Shown one piece after another: positions 46,101 to 54,801 of a stretch of DNA of 64,000 nucleotides. Under the pieces are notes generated by a model, which saw only the letters and a program-made list of their open reading frames with translations, was not told where the DNA came from and searched no databases. The position numbers and the translations under genes were made by a program. How positions within the stretch are numbered: position 1 is the first letter of the stretch; the number at the start of each line of letters is the position of its first letter. The stretch comes from Calothrix sp. 336/3. GTDB lineage: Bacteria; Cyanobacteriota; Cyanobacteriia; Cyanobacteriales; Nostocaceae. The stretch lies in the NCBI RefSeq assembly GCF_000734895.2, contig NZ_CP011382.1, positions 5,372,700 through 5,436,699 on the forward strand, written 5' to 3'.

Positions 46101-48102
46101 TTTCACAAATACTCTCTAATATTTGGGGAATAGTCTCTTTTATGGAAGTTGATTGGGCGATGATATTGGCAATGGAGTATTGTGCAATTAAATACTGTTC
46201 TGCTTGCTTGCGATTACTAATATCTTCACAGACACAGACTAGCCCACCATCCTCTAGTAATGTCAGAGAAACTGCCTCAGCAAACATACTACCATCTTTT
46301 CTCAGAGCGATGGTTTCTCCTTTCCAGAAACCATTTTTTGTCAGTTGCGGAAAAGCATTATTCTCCAACCATTCTATTTCCTGAGGACGATAAAGTTTAT
46401 GCCATGTACTTCCTAGGAACTCTTCAGCTTGACTGTATCCAAATAAATTAATATGAGCCTGATTTATATAAATATATTCACCTTGAGAATTCAAAATAGC
46501 AATACCATCAGCTGTTGTCTCTATGGCGGCTAATTGCTGATTAAAAGAATCTTCTATCTGCTTACTTTCTGTGATATCAATGCCACTGTAAATAATGTAT
46601 TCAACCAAGCCTTGCTGGTTACAAATAGTATTACTTGACCAAACAATTGTCCGACTTTTTCCATTTTTTGTTAAATAATTAGCTTCATATTTTTGAGGAC
46701 GTTTATCAAACAGTATTTGCTCAATAGCTCCTTGAGTAAATGTGGCTGATTCTGGTGTAGATAAGAAATCCCAGAAATATCTATTTCTCACTTCATCAAA
46801 AGAATATCCTGTTGTTTCTTCACAAGCTCTATTAAAACGAATAATTCTTCCTTCTAAATTGAGAACTATTACTAAGACATTAGCAGTATCTAAAACAGTA
46901 GTGATAAAGTTTCGTTCTGTTCTTAAGGATTCTTCTATCTCTTTACGTTCAGTGACTTCACGATAAATTAGGCGATAAACTATAGCCAAAATCAACAAAG
47001 CTAACCCGGTAGCGATCGCCAAGGTAAAATTTGCCTTTTTGGCATTAATTTGAGACAGAGATAAATGTTTTTTTAATTCTTGTTGCTTTTCATCTTCTAT
47101 CTGATTTATATTACTATATATGCTGTTAATAAGATTTTTATCTTGATTGTTTTTTAGGGACTGAAATGCTGTCTCAAATCCTTGATTTTGGCGAATTTCT
47201 AAACCTTTTTGAAATGACTGTAGTTTGTCTGTTATTAAAGTTTTGAGTATGTCAATTTGCTTGACTTGAGAAGGATTACTTTCAACAAAAGCCTTCAACT
47301 GATTACTAATATTTATAGCAGCAGCTTCATATACTTTTCGATAGGATTCATCTCCAGTAATAAGATAATCTCTTTGCCCCGACTCAGCACTGTGAATTTG
47401 TGACCGAAGCTTTTCTAATTGATAAATTTTTTCTTGAGTACTACTAACTTCCTGATTACTCTTAACTAGTCCTTGGATATTTTGATAGGCGATCGCCCCC
47501 ACAAATAAAAGTATGGCTGATGCTAATCCAAATCCTCCAGCAATTTTGAAAAATAACGGATGACGCTCTTTCTTTAACCCTGAATGCTCACCACCACTCA
47601 GCAGTAAACTTTGTAAATTGCGCCGTAGTTCCATTTGCTTAACTACCTGACGACCTAAAGTTTGTAATGCTTCTAACTGCTCAGAACTCAAGGTACGCGC
47701 TTTTTTATCAATCACACAAAGTGTCCCTAAAGCATATCCTTCAGGATTAATCAGAGGAACACCAGCATAAAATTTAATCTTTTCTTGCCCAATTACTAGA
47801 GGGTTATCTGCAAATCTTTGATCAGCAGTAGCATCAGGAACTACCAAAACATCAGTATCAAGGATAGCATGGGCACAAAATGCTGCATCGCGGTCAGTCT
47901 CTGATATATCTAAACCAACTTTGGACTTAAACCACTGGCGATCGCTATCAACTAAACTAATTAAAGCAATGGGAGTCCCACAAATATAGGATGCTAAACG
48001 AGTTAGGTCATCAAATGCAGCTTCTGTGGGGCTATCAAGGATTCTATATTGTAAAAGTGATACGATTCTTTGGGCTTCGTTCTCAGGTAATCTAGCTTTC
48101 AT
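43111..48102 (-). CDS. Giant hybrid sensor histidine kinase (GAF-TM-CHASE3-like-TM-PAS2-GAF2-HK-REC2-Hpt)
   Basis: The 1663-residue protein carries a complete phosphorelay. In order: a cytoplasmic GAF domain (about 20-170), membrane helix (GFGLASAILLFVGAIAY, near 205), a CHASE3-like helical extracytoplasmic region, a second membrane helix (near 375), two PAS domains (about 395-640), two GAF domains (about 645-1000), the H-box FLANMSHEIRTPMN with His near 1008, a catalytic domain (GNAIKFTL, DTGIGIS, GGTGLGLAICQQL), two receivers (VDMQMPNIDG and LMDCQMPILDG) and a C-terminal Hpt (AHHLKGSSANIG). I start at the ATG at 48102; a TTG at 48120 is in frame. No partner regulator gene is adjacent, so the output is unknown. 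Confidence 0.9.
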   Translation of the reverse strand: MKARLPENEAQRIVSLLQYRILDSPTEAAFDDLTRLASYICGTPIALISLVDSDRQWFKSKVGLDISETDRDAAFCAHAILDTDVLVVPDATADQRFADNPLVIGQEKIKFYAGVPLINPEGYALGTLCVIDKKARTLSSEQLEALQTLGRQVVKQMELRRNLQSLLLSGGEHSGLKKERHPLFFKIAGGFGLASAILLFVGAIAYQNIQGLVKSNQEVSSTQEKIYQLEKLRSQIHSAESGQRDYLITGDESYRKVYEAAAINISNQLKAFVESNPSQVKQIDILKTLITDKLQSFQKGLEIRQNQGFETAFQSLKNNQDKNLINSIYSNINQIEDEKQQELKKHLSLSQINAKKANFTLAIATGLALLILAIVYRLIYREVTERKEIEESLRTERNFITTVLDTANVLVIVLNLEGRIIRFNRACEETTGYSFDEVRNRYFWDFLSTPESATFTQGAIEQILFDKRPQKYEANYLTKNGKSRTIVWSSNTICNQQGLVEYIIYSGIDITESKQIEDSFNQQLAAIETTADGIAILNSQGEYIYINQAHINLFGYSQAEEFLGSTWHKLYRPQEIEWLENNAFPQLTKNGFWKGETIALRKDGSMFAEAVSLTLLEDGGLVCVCEDISNRKQAEQYLIAQYSIANIIAQSTSIKETIPQILESICEILAWDIGEMWMLEENHTTLRCSDIWYPQSFDIENFVQVTLETTCELGRGIPGKIWADLQPIWINDVVEDDNFLRSQIATHLGLHSAFGFPIFSGNKFLGAMIFFKREIIPCDGNLLLQMNSIGNQIGLFIERKRWEQELKNQNLRSRLLAYVTQKIRQSLEIDEILRISVHEVQKILKSDRVLILRLETDGSLQALQEAVLPGLPVVMGESILDPCFADKYVEKYRQGRISKISDIEQADIQPCHVELLQRFAVKANLVIPIHLKDEFWGLLVAHQCTNTRQWIDSETSLLQELANQIGIALAQAQLLEAETLQKQELEIARHQSELASQAKSAFLANMSHEIRTPMNAVLGMTRILLDTSLTSEQQDYLETIRVSGDALLNLINEILDLSKLEAGEMLLETLDFNLSTCVEEVLELLAPQAHHKQLELASLIYKNVPIYLQGDVSRLRQIMMNLIGNAIKFTLTGEVVLRAELVSETSTSVVIHFTVTDTGIGISSKHQDNLFKPFTQVDASTTRKYGGTGLGLAICQQLVTLMGGEIGVESQAGEGSKFWFDIPFNKQLQPQNTNIIKDVSSVANKRLLVVDDNATNRKIIHHLATSWGMQVHEAEDASIALKILETAAQEKRHFHIVLVDMQMPNIDGLTLGEKIKLNPAISEIPLIMLTSTNQRHEVQKAIKIGFAAYLVKPVKASRLLDTIMNAFEGYSPENTSIEKGVNSEKLPLSSVNRKLSHSETPKLRILLAEDNLVNQKVALKQLENLGYRADVAANGQEVLDLLKKIPYDVILMDCQMPILDGLEATQEIRRWQTTSFLSGRPPIIIAMTANAMKEDRQMCLDAGMDDYLSKPVVKEKLAAIIEYWSQSLTTSSENPPVSIVENTQDSDVDNNQNNLDIDWEHLHQLSENNPEFEIELLEMFVEDALSHLELMKDAIANQDFQSFAKEAHHLKGSSANIGAKSMQTAADQLELMALQKERRGTAHLLTHLEEFISRIQAFLTNLK

Positions 48103-48462
48103 GCTTAAGCCTGTCCACAACTGAAATTGTCATTACACATATCGCACTGATGCAAGTTGTATCCACAGTTCTCTGTAATATTCTCAATAGTTAAGCTTAG
48201 ATACATCTAGTGATAATCGAGAAAAGTCAAGGCAATAAAGAATTTAGACTCAAATTTAAGAATAAAAATTAACAAATCGTCTCTATTTTCTGAATTCTAT
48301 TAGTGGTGCAAAACTTCCACTCTGAGATTGGTAGAGCCTGCATTAGTCAAAATACACATCAATACATTTTAATTAATGGCAGTATTTGTACTAGAATGTT
48401 ACCGTAATTTTACTGAATATTGATTGATTTTATGAATTTTTGTGATAGTAAAAATTTGTAGT

Positions 48463-48479
48463 CGGAGCGAGACGCTTCT
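48463..48479 (+). repeat. Degenerate copy of the GGGAGCGAGACGCTCCC palindrome family
   Basis: The copy reads CGGAGCGAGACGCTTCT, preceded by TTTGTAGT. Its stem is partly decayed compared with the 17-bp consensus. Confidence 0.5.
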
Positions 48480-48542
48480 AGATTTTATATATACCACTAG
48501 TTCTGATTAGCCAAAGAAGCCCAGAGGAGAAAACTTCCTTTC

Positions 48543-48653
48543 GGCGTTGCTGAATAGGGTATGAAAATTAATGCTTTCAAAATCCAAATTTGAGATTCTT
48601 TGCGCTTCTGCATCTTTGGGTGAAACAAAAATCATACTGCAATCAGCAACGCC
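48543..48653. mobile_element. MITE-like element with 11-bp inverted repeats and a target duplication
   Basis: GGCGTTGCTGA (48543-48553) and TCAGCAACGCC (48643-48653) are perfect terminal inverted repeats. Outside them, ACTTCCTTTC (48533-48542) and ACTTCATTTC (48654-48663) match at 9 of 10 bases and look like a target-site duplication. The 111-base interior has no coding capacity. A duplication of about 10 bases fits IS4-group transposition, by inference. A full-length IS with the same ends may exist elsewhere in the genome. Confidence 0.72.
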
Positions 48654-48874
48654 ACTTCATTTCTGACAAATCCTCTTGCATCCCCACAGAAAACGCTATA
48701 TTTGAATTAAATGTTGTAGGCATGAGGTCTGTAGAGACTACCGATTACAAAAGTCTTGGTTCTCTGACTTACACTATTTTTTCACCATTTGCAATATATA
48801 TTGATGTTTTCATTTAAAATGAAACATTAACTACAATTTTCCCATAAACTTAGCTATCAGCGTGAGGTTTGACT

Positions 48875-50767
48875 GTGCCATCGCGTTCGCCCATTAGTTC
48901 CCCCCAAACCAAAAACCAAGCCCAATCTAATGCATCTCTACCCGCAGTCGTTCAGCCCACAAGGGCGACTGGAGGTTTTGCTCTACTAGATAGTCTCCAG
49001 CGCCACGGAGTCGAGGTGATTTTCGGTTATCCCGGCGGAGCCATTCTGCCTATTTATGATGACTTGTACAAAGTAGAAGCCAATGGTGGCATTAAGCACA
49101 TACTGGTGAGACACGAGCAAGGTGCAGCCCATGCCGCCGATGGGTATGCCCGCGCTACGGGGAAAGTGGGTGTGTGTTTTGGCACTTCTGGTCCAGGAGC
49201 AACCAACCTGGTGACAGGTATCGCAACAGCATACATGGATTCTGTACCCATGGTGATTGTAACTGGGCAAGTACCTCGGAAAATGATTGGTACAGATGCT
49301 TTCCAGGAAACTGATATTTACGGTATTACTTTACCCATTGTGAAGCATTCCTATGTCGTCCGTGAGCCCAAGGACATGGCAAGGATTGTGGCGGAAGCTT
49401 TCCATGTTGCTAGTACTGGTCGTCCTGGTCCTGTGTTAATTGATATTCCCAAGGACGTAGCCTTTGAAGAGTTTGATTATGTCCCTATAGAACCGGGACA
49501 GGTAAAAATGCCAGGATATCGTCCCACCGTCAAAGGTAATCCTCGGCAAATCGTGGCGGCGATTCAGTTGATTCGTGAAAGCCGTCGTCCTTTGTTATAT
49601 GTTGGTGGAGGGGCGATCGCCTCTAGCGCCCACAACGAAATTCAAGCATTGGCGGAGTTATTCCAAATACCCGTAACTACTACCCTGATGGGGATTGGAG
49701 CCTTTGACGAGCATCATCCCCTATCCCTGGGAATGTTAGGAATGCACGGTACAGCCTACGCTAACTTTGCCGTCACTGACTGTGATTTATTAATCTGCGT
49801 TGGTGCAAGATTCGATGACCGGGTGACAGGAAAACTGGATGAGTTCGCTTCCCGCGCCCAGGTAATTCATATTGATATTGACCCGGCGGAAGTTGGTAAA
49901 AATCGTGTCCCCGAAGTCCCCATTGTGGGTGATGTGCGTACTGTCCTCAAAGATATTTTACGGCGATGTCGGGAAGGACATATCCAAGGAACTCCCAATC
50001 AAACCCAGGAATGGTTAAATCTAATTAACCGTTGGAAAGAAGAATATCCCCTGTTTGTACCCCTTCATCCTGATAGTATTTCTCCCCAGGAAGCTATCAC
50101 CGCAGTCAGTAAGCAAGCACCAAACGCTTTCTATACCACCGATGTGGGACAACACCAAATGTGGGCGGCGCAGTTCTTGAAAAATGGACCTCGACGCTGG
50201 ATTTCCAGTGCTGGTTTAGGAACTATGGGCTTTGGTGTTCCTGCTGCCATGGGAGCAAAGGTAGCTTTTCCTGATGAAGAGGTGATTTGTATCAGTGGTG
50301 ATGCCAGTTTCCAAATGTGCTTACAGGAATTGGGAACTCTTTCACAGTATGGGATAAATGTCAAGACTGTGATTGTGAATAACGGTTGGCAGGGAATGGT
50401 ACGTCAATGGCAGCAAGCATTCCACGGTGAGCGTTATTCTTCCTCGAATATGGAAGTGGGGATGCCTGATATTGAGTTACTTGCTCAAGCTTATGGCATC
50501 AAGGGCATAGTAGTTCACAAACGGGAAGAACTAGCAGAGGCGATCGCCGCCATGCTTGCTTATCCCGGTCCGGTAATTCTGGATATTCACGTCACCAGAG
50601 ACGAAAACTGTTATCCCATGGTTGCACCGGGCAAAAATAATTCTCAAATGGTAGGTTTACCCAAACAACTACCAAAGGTTGCCATTGAACCGATTTATTG
50701 CGGTAACTGTGGAGCTAAAAATGAGCCAGGTAATAACTTCTGTCCGGAATGTGGCACTAAGCTGTAA
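48875..50767 (+). CDS. ilvB: Acetolactate synthase large subunit with C-terminal zinc ribbon
   Basis: IlvB is the TPP- and FAD-dependent catalytic subunit for the first common step of branched-chain amino acid synthesis. The 630-residue product has the N-terminal TPP domain (FGYPGGAILPIYDDL with catalytic Glu in RHEQGAAHAADGYARATGKVG), the central FAD domain and the C-terminal TPP/Mg motif GDASFQMCLQEL...NNGWQGMVRQWQ. After the normal end there is a four-cysteine ribbon, Cys609-Cys612-Cys623-Cys626 (CGNCG...CPECG). GTG at 48875 is favoured because GAGG lies seven bases upstream; TTG at 48869 is also in frame. A terminator follows. The small subunit is not here. Confidence 0.94.
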   Translation: MPSRSPISSPQTKNQAQSNASLPAVVQPTRATGGFALLDSLQRHGVEVIFGYPGGAILPIYDDLYKVEANGGIKHILVRHEQGAAHAADGYARATGKVGVCFGTSGPGATNLVTGIATAYMDSVPMVIVTGQVPRKMIGTDAFQETDIYGITLPIVKHSYVVREPKDMARIVAEAFHVASTGRPGPVLIDIPKDVAFEEFDYVPIEPGQVKMPGYRPTVKGNPRQIVAAIQLIRESRRPLLYVGGGAIASSAHNEIQALAELFQIPVTTTLMGIGAFDEHHPLSLGMLGMHGTAYANFAVTDCDLLICVGARFDDRVTGKLDEFASRAQVIHIDIDPAEVGKNRVPEVPIVGDVRTVLKDILRRCREGHIQGTPNQTQEWLNLINRWKEEYPLFVPLHPDSISPQEAITAVSKQAPNAFYTTDVGQHQMWAAQFLKNGPRRWISSAGLGTMGFGVPAAMGAKVAFPDEEVICISGDASFQMCLQELGTLSQYGINVKTVIVNNGWQGMVRQWQQAFHGERYSSSNMEVGMPDIELLAQAYGIKGIVVHKREELAEAIAAMLAYPGPVILDIHVTRDENCYPMVAPGKNNSQMVGLPKQLPKVAIEPIYCGNCGAKNEPGNNFCPECGTKL

Positions 50768-50808
50768 ATCAACAGGTTTTTAGCTAAAACTCGTAATTAA
50801 TTCTAGAT

Positions 50809-50842
50809 ATCCCGCCAAATTTGATGTTTGGAGGGATTTTTT
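50809..50842 (+). terminator. Terminator of ilvB
   Basis: ATCCCGCCAAA (50809-50819) pairs with TTTGGAGGGAT (50827-50837), ten of eleven positions, with a seven-base loop and a run of six T bases (50837-50842). It lies 41 bases after the ilvB stop. Confidence 0.88.
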
Positions 50843-51064
50843 ATTGTGGGGCAAATATCAAGGCAGGATTATCTCTAGAGTATAAAAAGAACTAAAGTTT
50901 CAAAATTATCTCTCTCCTCTTTTTGAGACAGAATGCGAAGCTAGGAGAGATGTTATACAGCATATTTTATCTGAATCAGGTACTAAATTGGCAGGGAAAG
51001 ATAGTCATTCCATGGTTCTTTTATGTACTTGCAATCTGCTATATTTTATTTGCCCAAATAACTT

Positions 51065-51967
51065 CTATTTATTTGCTAATTGCCACAGTTGAATTTCATA
51101 GCAAAGATGATTTTCAAAAATTTTCCTGGCTGCTAAGCCCTCAACAATGGGTTTTTCTAACCAACGTTTAAATGCCCAATTTAAGAGAGTATGTAAGGGA
51201 GGAACGGCAATTTGTAAAACATCCGCCACATATTTACCTGTAGTTAGCCCAAAAGTCTGAAAATTATTGATACATAAATCAATAGTTGGTGCAACTGACT
51301 GAGAAATATCTTCAGATTTTATTAATTGAAATCCCGCTTTTTCTAAAGCTGTTTTTAGCTCTGCTTTTACCTGGCAATTAGAAAAAATACCCTCTTTATA
51401 TTCTCCGTCTAAACGCATCATATCTGCTAAGAGAACGTAACCACCACTAGTTACCAAACGAGAAGCTCCTTGGGCTAAATCATCGGCAGAAATATATTGA
51501 CTACTTTCGCTAAACAAAATTAAATCGTAGGATTTAGTTGGGGGAAAATCTTCAAATCGGCTTAAGTAAAAAGGTACTTTCCCTTGGGTATTCTCAATAA
51601 ATCTTGTCTCTTGCAGGCTATCCGGTGCTAATCCCTCCACCAGAAAATGGCGTTTTGCAGAACCATCTTCCTGATGGCGATCGCCTAAGGGTAATCCCTC
51701 AGACAAGTATTTAGCATTACCACCTATACCACAACCAACATCTAATACCGTTGTTACCCCCTCTGGGATAAAACCCATCAGCTTGATAGAATAGGCTTCC
51801 TGAGCTAACCGTAAGCTACTAATCGTTAATTCTTCTCCAGGAGCAGGTAGTTCTTCCCAATACCCGTAATGCAGGAAAGAGGAATTTGTGAGTCCCATGT
51901 AATAATCGATCGCTGCATTTTGGTAGCGAGTCGCTTTCGGAACCTTAATTGACTTGGGGTTTTGCAT
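51065..51967 (-). CDS. Class I SAM-dependent methyltransferase
   Basis: The 300-residue protein has an N-terminal helical part (AIDYYMGLTNSSFLHYGYWE) like that of small-molecule methyltransferases, then a Rossmann SAM site TTVLDVGCGIGGNAKYLSEG, and later motifs YDLILFSESSQYI and GGYVLLADMMR. This set resembles enzymes acting on tocopherols, sterols or similar natural products, but the substrate is not clear. It has no membrane segment. It stands alone between the ilvB terminator and the Rieske gene. Confidence 0.8.
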   Translation of the reverse strand: MQNPKSIKVPKATRYQNAAIDYYMGLTNSSFLHYGYWEELPAPGEELTISSLRLAQEAYSIKLMGFIPEGVTTVLDVGCGIGGNAKYLSEGLPLGDRHQEDGSAKRHFLVEGLAPDSLQETRFIENTQGKVPFYLSRFEDFPPTKSYDLILFSESSQYISADDLAQGASRLVTSGGYVLLADMMRLDGEYKEGIFSNCQVKAELKTALEKAGFQLIKSEDISQSVAPTIDLCINNFQTFGLTTGKYVADVLQIAVPPLHTLLNWAFKRWLEKPIVEGLAARKIFENHLCYEIQLWQLANK

Positions 51968-52201
51968 TGAGTTGGAAAATGAGATTTGCTATATACCTTC
52001 GCATATTTATTTGCAATATATCAATCATGACTACAGAAAGCAGATTTTTTACTTTATTACTGAGAAAATCTGTATCTCTCCTCAGGGAATGTAGTATTTA
52101 CTAACCTAACGAGGTGCAGCTTTGTTCTTCTCTCCTTATCAGGATGGGGTTAGGTGTAAGATTTTAAGACATCGCTTAATAGAGGGGGAAACACTATAAT
52201 T

Positions 52202-52657
52202 TTAATTTCGCTTCACCATGACTTGATTACGTTCTATTTTTGTTTTATAAGTTGCTAGTGGTTTTGTTGCTGGACCATTTTTTACTTTACCGTCTGTGGT
52301 AAATTCAGAAGCATGACAGGGACAGAGAAAGATTTTATCTGCAATTTCCCAGTCAACTTTACATCCGAGATGGGTACAGGTTGGATTAACTGCAATCAAT
52401 TTTTTGGATTTCGATGTTCCAATCACTAAAATTGCACCGAGATGTGTTTTTTCTTTGTATATCTGACCAGTTTTATCTAATTCTGCGACAGTTCCTACAG
52501 AAATCCATTGTGCAGATTTAGACTTATGTTGTCTGCTTTTGAGTCGAGATTTAGTTTTATGCCGAGATTTAGTTTTGTGCTTGACAGTAGCCAAGGCAGG
52601 GGAGCATTTTAATAATAAGCCGAATAAGAACAGACTAATAAAACTGCGACGATTCAT
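52202..52657 (-). CDS. Small Tat-exported Rieske [2Fe-2S] protein with basic linker
   Basis: The 151-residue protein starts with a twin-arginine-like signal (NRRSFISLFLFGLLL), then has a Lys/Arg/His/Ser-rich stretch at 27-48 with repeated HKTKSR units, and a compact Rieske domain. Cluster ligands are in CTHLGC (Cys94, His96, with Cys99) and CPCHASEF (Cys112, His115, with Cys114), the disulfide-containing high-potential pattern of PetC-type proteins. It is shorter than PetC and lacks its flexible hinge, so it is probably a soluble or peripheral electron carrier in the lumen or periplasm. Its partner is unknown. Confidence 0.85.
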   Translation of the reverse strand: MNRRSFISLFLFGLLLKCSPALATVKHKTKSRHKTKSRLKSRQHKSKSAQWISVGTVAELDKTGQIYKEKTHLGAILVIGTSKSKKLIAVNPTCTHLGCKVDWEIADKIFLCPCHASEFTTDGKVKNGPATKPLATYKTKIERNQVMVKRN

Positions 52658-52780
52658 AGATTTACATTTTCTAGATGACTAAACCTCAATATTCATCATT
52701 TAAATTTATACTTTAAAAAAGAAAAATAGTTACACCCTATATTTTAAAATTAGTTCACAATATACTCAGTAATAGATATT

Positions 52781-53170
52781 CTAAGGTAAACTATTGCGTA
52801 GACGGCGCAAACAGTTGATTGATGCCACACAATCACAACCAAACATCGCTACAGCCGCGTCACTTTCTTCATCTGTCACACCAAGTAAGGCGTTCTCATT
52901 ATTTGTATCTGTAGCGTTAATTTCAGGATTTCCCTTTTTTAAATGAGATAGTTGTTCCGCATGAGCGCAAAAGAATTTTCCCAGCTTCGGATGCTTGATG
53001 CAAGCTTTTTGACTGTCTGCGGATACTGGTGTTACTTTCGCATCAGGACGTTCTACGGGTTCTACATTTTTGCTTTCGTTGGCTACAGCTATTTTTCCAG
53101 TCACTAGTAATGAACCTAGAGAAATAAAGGCTAGGGGTTTACTGGTTAAGTTTGATAGGATTTCTTTCAC
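52781..53170 (-). CDS. Hypothetical exported protein with C-terminal cysteine cluster
   Basis: The 129-residue protein has an N-terminal hydrophobic segment at about 11-30 (PLAFISLGSLLVTGKIAVA) consistent with export. It contains five or six Cys, including ACIKHPKLGKFFCAH and a final FGCDCVASINCLRRL. The GTG start at 53170 is preceded by GAGGAG with seven-base spacing. I recognise no family. It lies 123 bases upstream of the Rieske gene on the same strand, so a redox or metal role in the same compartment is possible but unproven. Confidence 0.65.
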   Translation of the reverse strand: MKEILSNLTSKPLAFISLGSLLVTGKIAVANESKNVEPVERPDAKVTPVSADSQKACIKHPKLGKFFCAHAEQLSHLKKGNPEINATDTNNENALLGVTDEESDAAVAMFGCDCVASINCLRRLRNSLP

Positions 53171-53543
53171 TCACTTCTCCTCAAGATATAAAGACTAGGG
53201 CAATCTATTTTATTCTCATCAAGGGGACGAGGAATTTCTCATCTAGTTCCTTGAGTTAATCAGGTGTAACACATTTTTTCTGATGAGATTATGCAGGTGG
53301 TATATATTTTCGGTAATGAAATATAACGATTGGCTGAATTCAGGTAAATTGTTTGTAATAAACAAAATTTCATCCCATTGTTTTTAGTTGCTAATCTGTG
53401 ATGAACACATCAAAAATCTAGTGGGTTTGTATACAGTTACCTTGCGACTAGAATGTCAATGTGATATACGCAATTTAAGTGTGTATAGCTGATAGCAATA
53501 TTACCTGTTTCCTAGGGTGTATGACTGCAATTAACATGATTCT
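53171..53543. other. Divergent spacer before chrA
   Basis: These 373 bases lie between the divergent exported-protein gene and chrA and should contain promoters for both. I see no gene, repeat copy or strong hairpin. Confidence 0.4.
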
Positions 53544-54752
53544 ATGACCCAAAATACAGAAGATAACCATTTGACTACAGAGACAGTTGGTTTTGCAGAA
53601 TTAAATCCCCGACAGCAAAGACAACGACTGCAAGAATTGGCACTTGTATTTTTAAAATTGGGGGCGATCGCCTTCGGTGGTCCAGCCGCTCATATTGCGA
53701 TGATGGATGATGAGGTGGTAACTCGTCGGCAATGGCTAAGTCATCAAAAGCTATTAGATTTATTGGGTATAACAAATTTAATCCCTGGTCCCAATTCTAC
53801 GGAGTTAGCTATTCATATTGGTTATGAAAGGGGGGGATGGAAAGGACTAGTTATTGCTGGTTTTTGTTTTATTTTCCCAGCGATGGTGATTGTCTGGACT
53901 CTAGCAGCAATTTACACTCACTACCAAACAATTCCCCAGGTGGAGTGGTTGTTGTATGGTGTCAAACCCGTCATTATTGCCATTGTCATCCAAGCTTTGT
54001 GGAATCTTGGCAAAAAAGCGATTAAGGATATGTGGACAGCGATCGCCACTGTTGCGGTGATGGTTGCTTTTTTTCTCCGCATAGATGAACTTTTGTTGTT
54101 GCTCCTCGCTGGTTTAGGGGTGATGTTAATTAAGAACATTGGCAAGAGTAAAAATACTAATGTTTCTGCTTGGTTAATGCCTGTATTTTTCGCGCAGGTG
54201 GGAAGCTCTACAGCTGTAATTGCCTCTGTGACATGGCTGCAAGTCTTTTGGTTTTTCTTGAAAATTGGCTCTGTTCTTTACGGTAGTGGCTACGTCTTGT
54301 TAGCTTTTTTACAGCGAGAACTGGTAGAAACGAACCACTGGCTAACCTCTCAACAACTTTTAGACGCGATCGCCATTGGTCAAATTACACCGGGTCCCGT
54401 GTTTACTACGGCTACCTTTGTGGGTTACTTGCTGGCGGGAAATCCTGGGGCGATCGCCGGAACAGTTGGTATATTTTTACCTGCCTTTGTCCTCGTATGG
54501 GTAATTAATCCCTGGGTGACAAAATTGCGACAATCACCTTGGGTCAGTAGCTTTCTGGATGGAGTAAATGCGGCTTCCCTGGGACTAATGGCTGTAGTTA
54601 CTTATACTTTGGCGCGCACAGCGATAATTGATTGGCTAACAGTGGTGTTAACAGTAATCAGCGCGATCGCCATTTTCCGTTTCCGAGTGAATTCTGCTTG
54701 GTTAGTTTTGGCAGGGGGAATAGTTGGTTTCCTGGGGCGATCGCTTCTGTAA
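53544..54752 (+). CDS. chrA: Chromate efflux transporter ChrA
   Basis: ChrA-family proteins export chromate across the plasma membrane. The 402-residue product is a two-domain (long-chain) CHR protein. The N-terminal half has AIAFGGPAAHIAMMDDEVV and NLIPGPNSTELAIHIGYERGG; the C-terminal half repeats the pattern with IGSVLYGSGYVLLAFLQREL and GQITPGPVFTTATFVGYLL. About ten hydrophobic segments are visible. No chrB-type regulator is adjacent. Physiological substrate in a cyanobacterium may be another oxyanion. Confidence 0.93.
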   Translation: MTQNTEDNHLTTETVGFAELNPRQQRQRLQELALVFLKLGAIAFGGPAAHIAMMDDEVVTRRQWLSHQKLLDLLGITNLIPGPNSTELAIHIGYERGGWKGLVIAGFCFIFPAMVIVWTLAAIYTHYQTIPQVEWLLYGVKPVIIAIVIQALWNLGKKAIKDMWTAIATVAVMVAFFLRIDELLLLLLAGLGVMLIKNIGKSKNTNVSAWLMPVFFAQVGSSTAVIASVTWLQVFWFFLKIGSVLYGSGYVLLAFLQRELVETNHWLTSQQLLDAIAIGQITPGPVFTTATFVGYLLAGNPGAIAGTVGIFLPAFVLVWVINPWVTKLRQSPWVSSFLDGVNAASLGLMAVVTYTLARTAIIDWLTVVLTVISAIAIFRFRVNSAWLVLAGGIVGFLGRSLL

Positions 54753-54801
54753 AATGTGATTAAAATAACAGAGGAAAATCACCCATCTGCCAGTAAAAAT
54801 T

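Larger units (their letters stand above)
48103..48874. other. Divergent spacer between the hybrid kinase and ilvB
   Basis: About 770 bases include a degenerate palindrome-family copy (48463-48479) and a 111-base MITE-like element (48543-48653) with flanking duplications. The promoters of both divergent genes must also lie here. The 75-codon frame at 48590-48817 runs through the element and is not called. Confidence 0.55.

Noticed and set aside
48590..48817. 75-codon plus-strand frame upstream of ilvB
   Set aside because: Starts inside the MITE-like element and lacks a ribosome binding site or recognisable product.
50923..51171. 82-codon plus-strand frame after the ilvB terminator
   Set aside because: Hydrophobic by chance and overlaps the antisense of the methyltransferase 3' end; no homologue or ribosome binding site seen.
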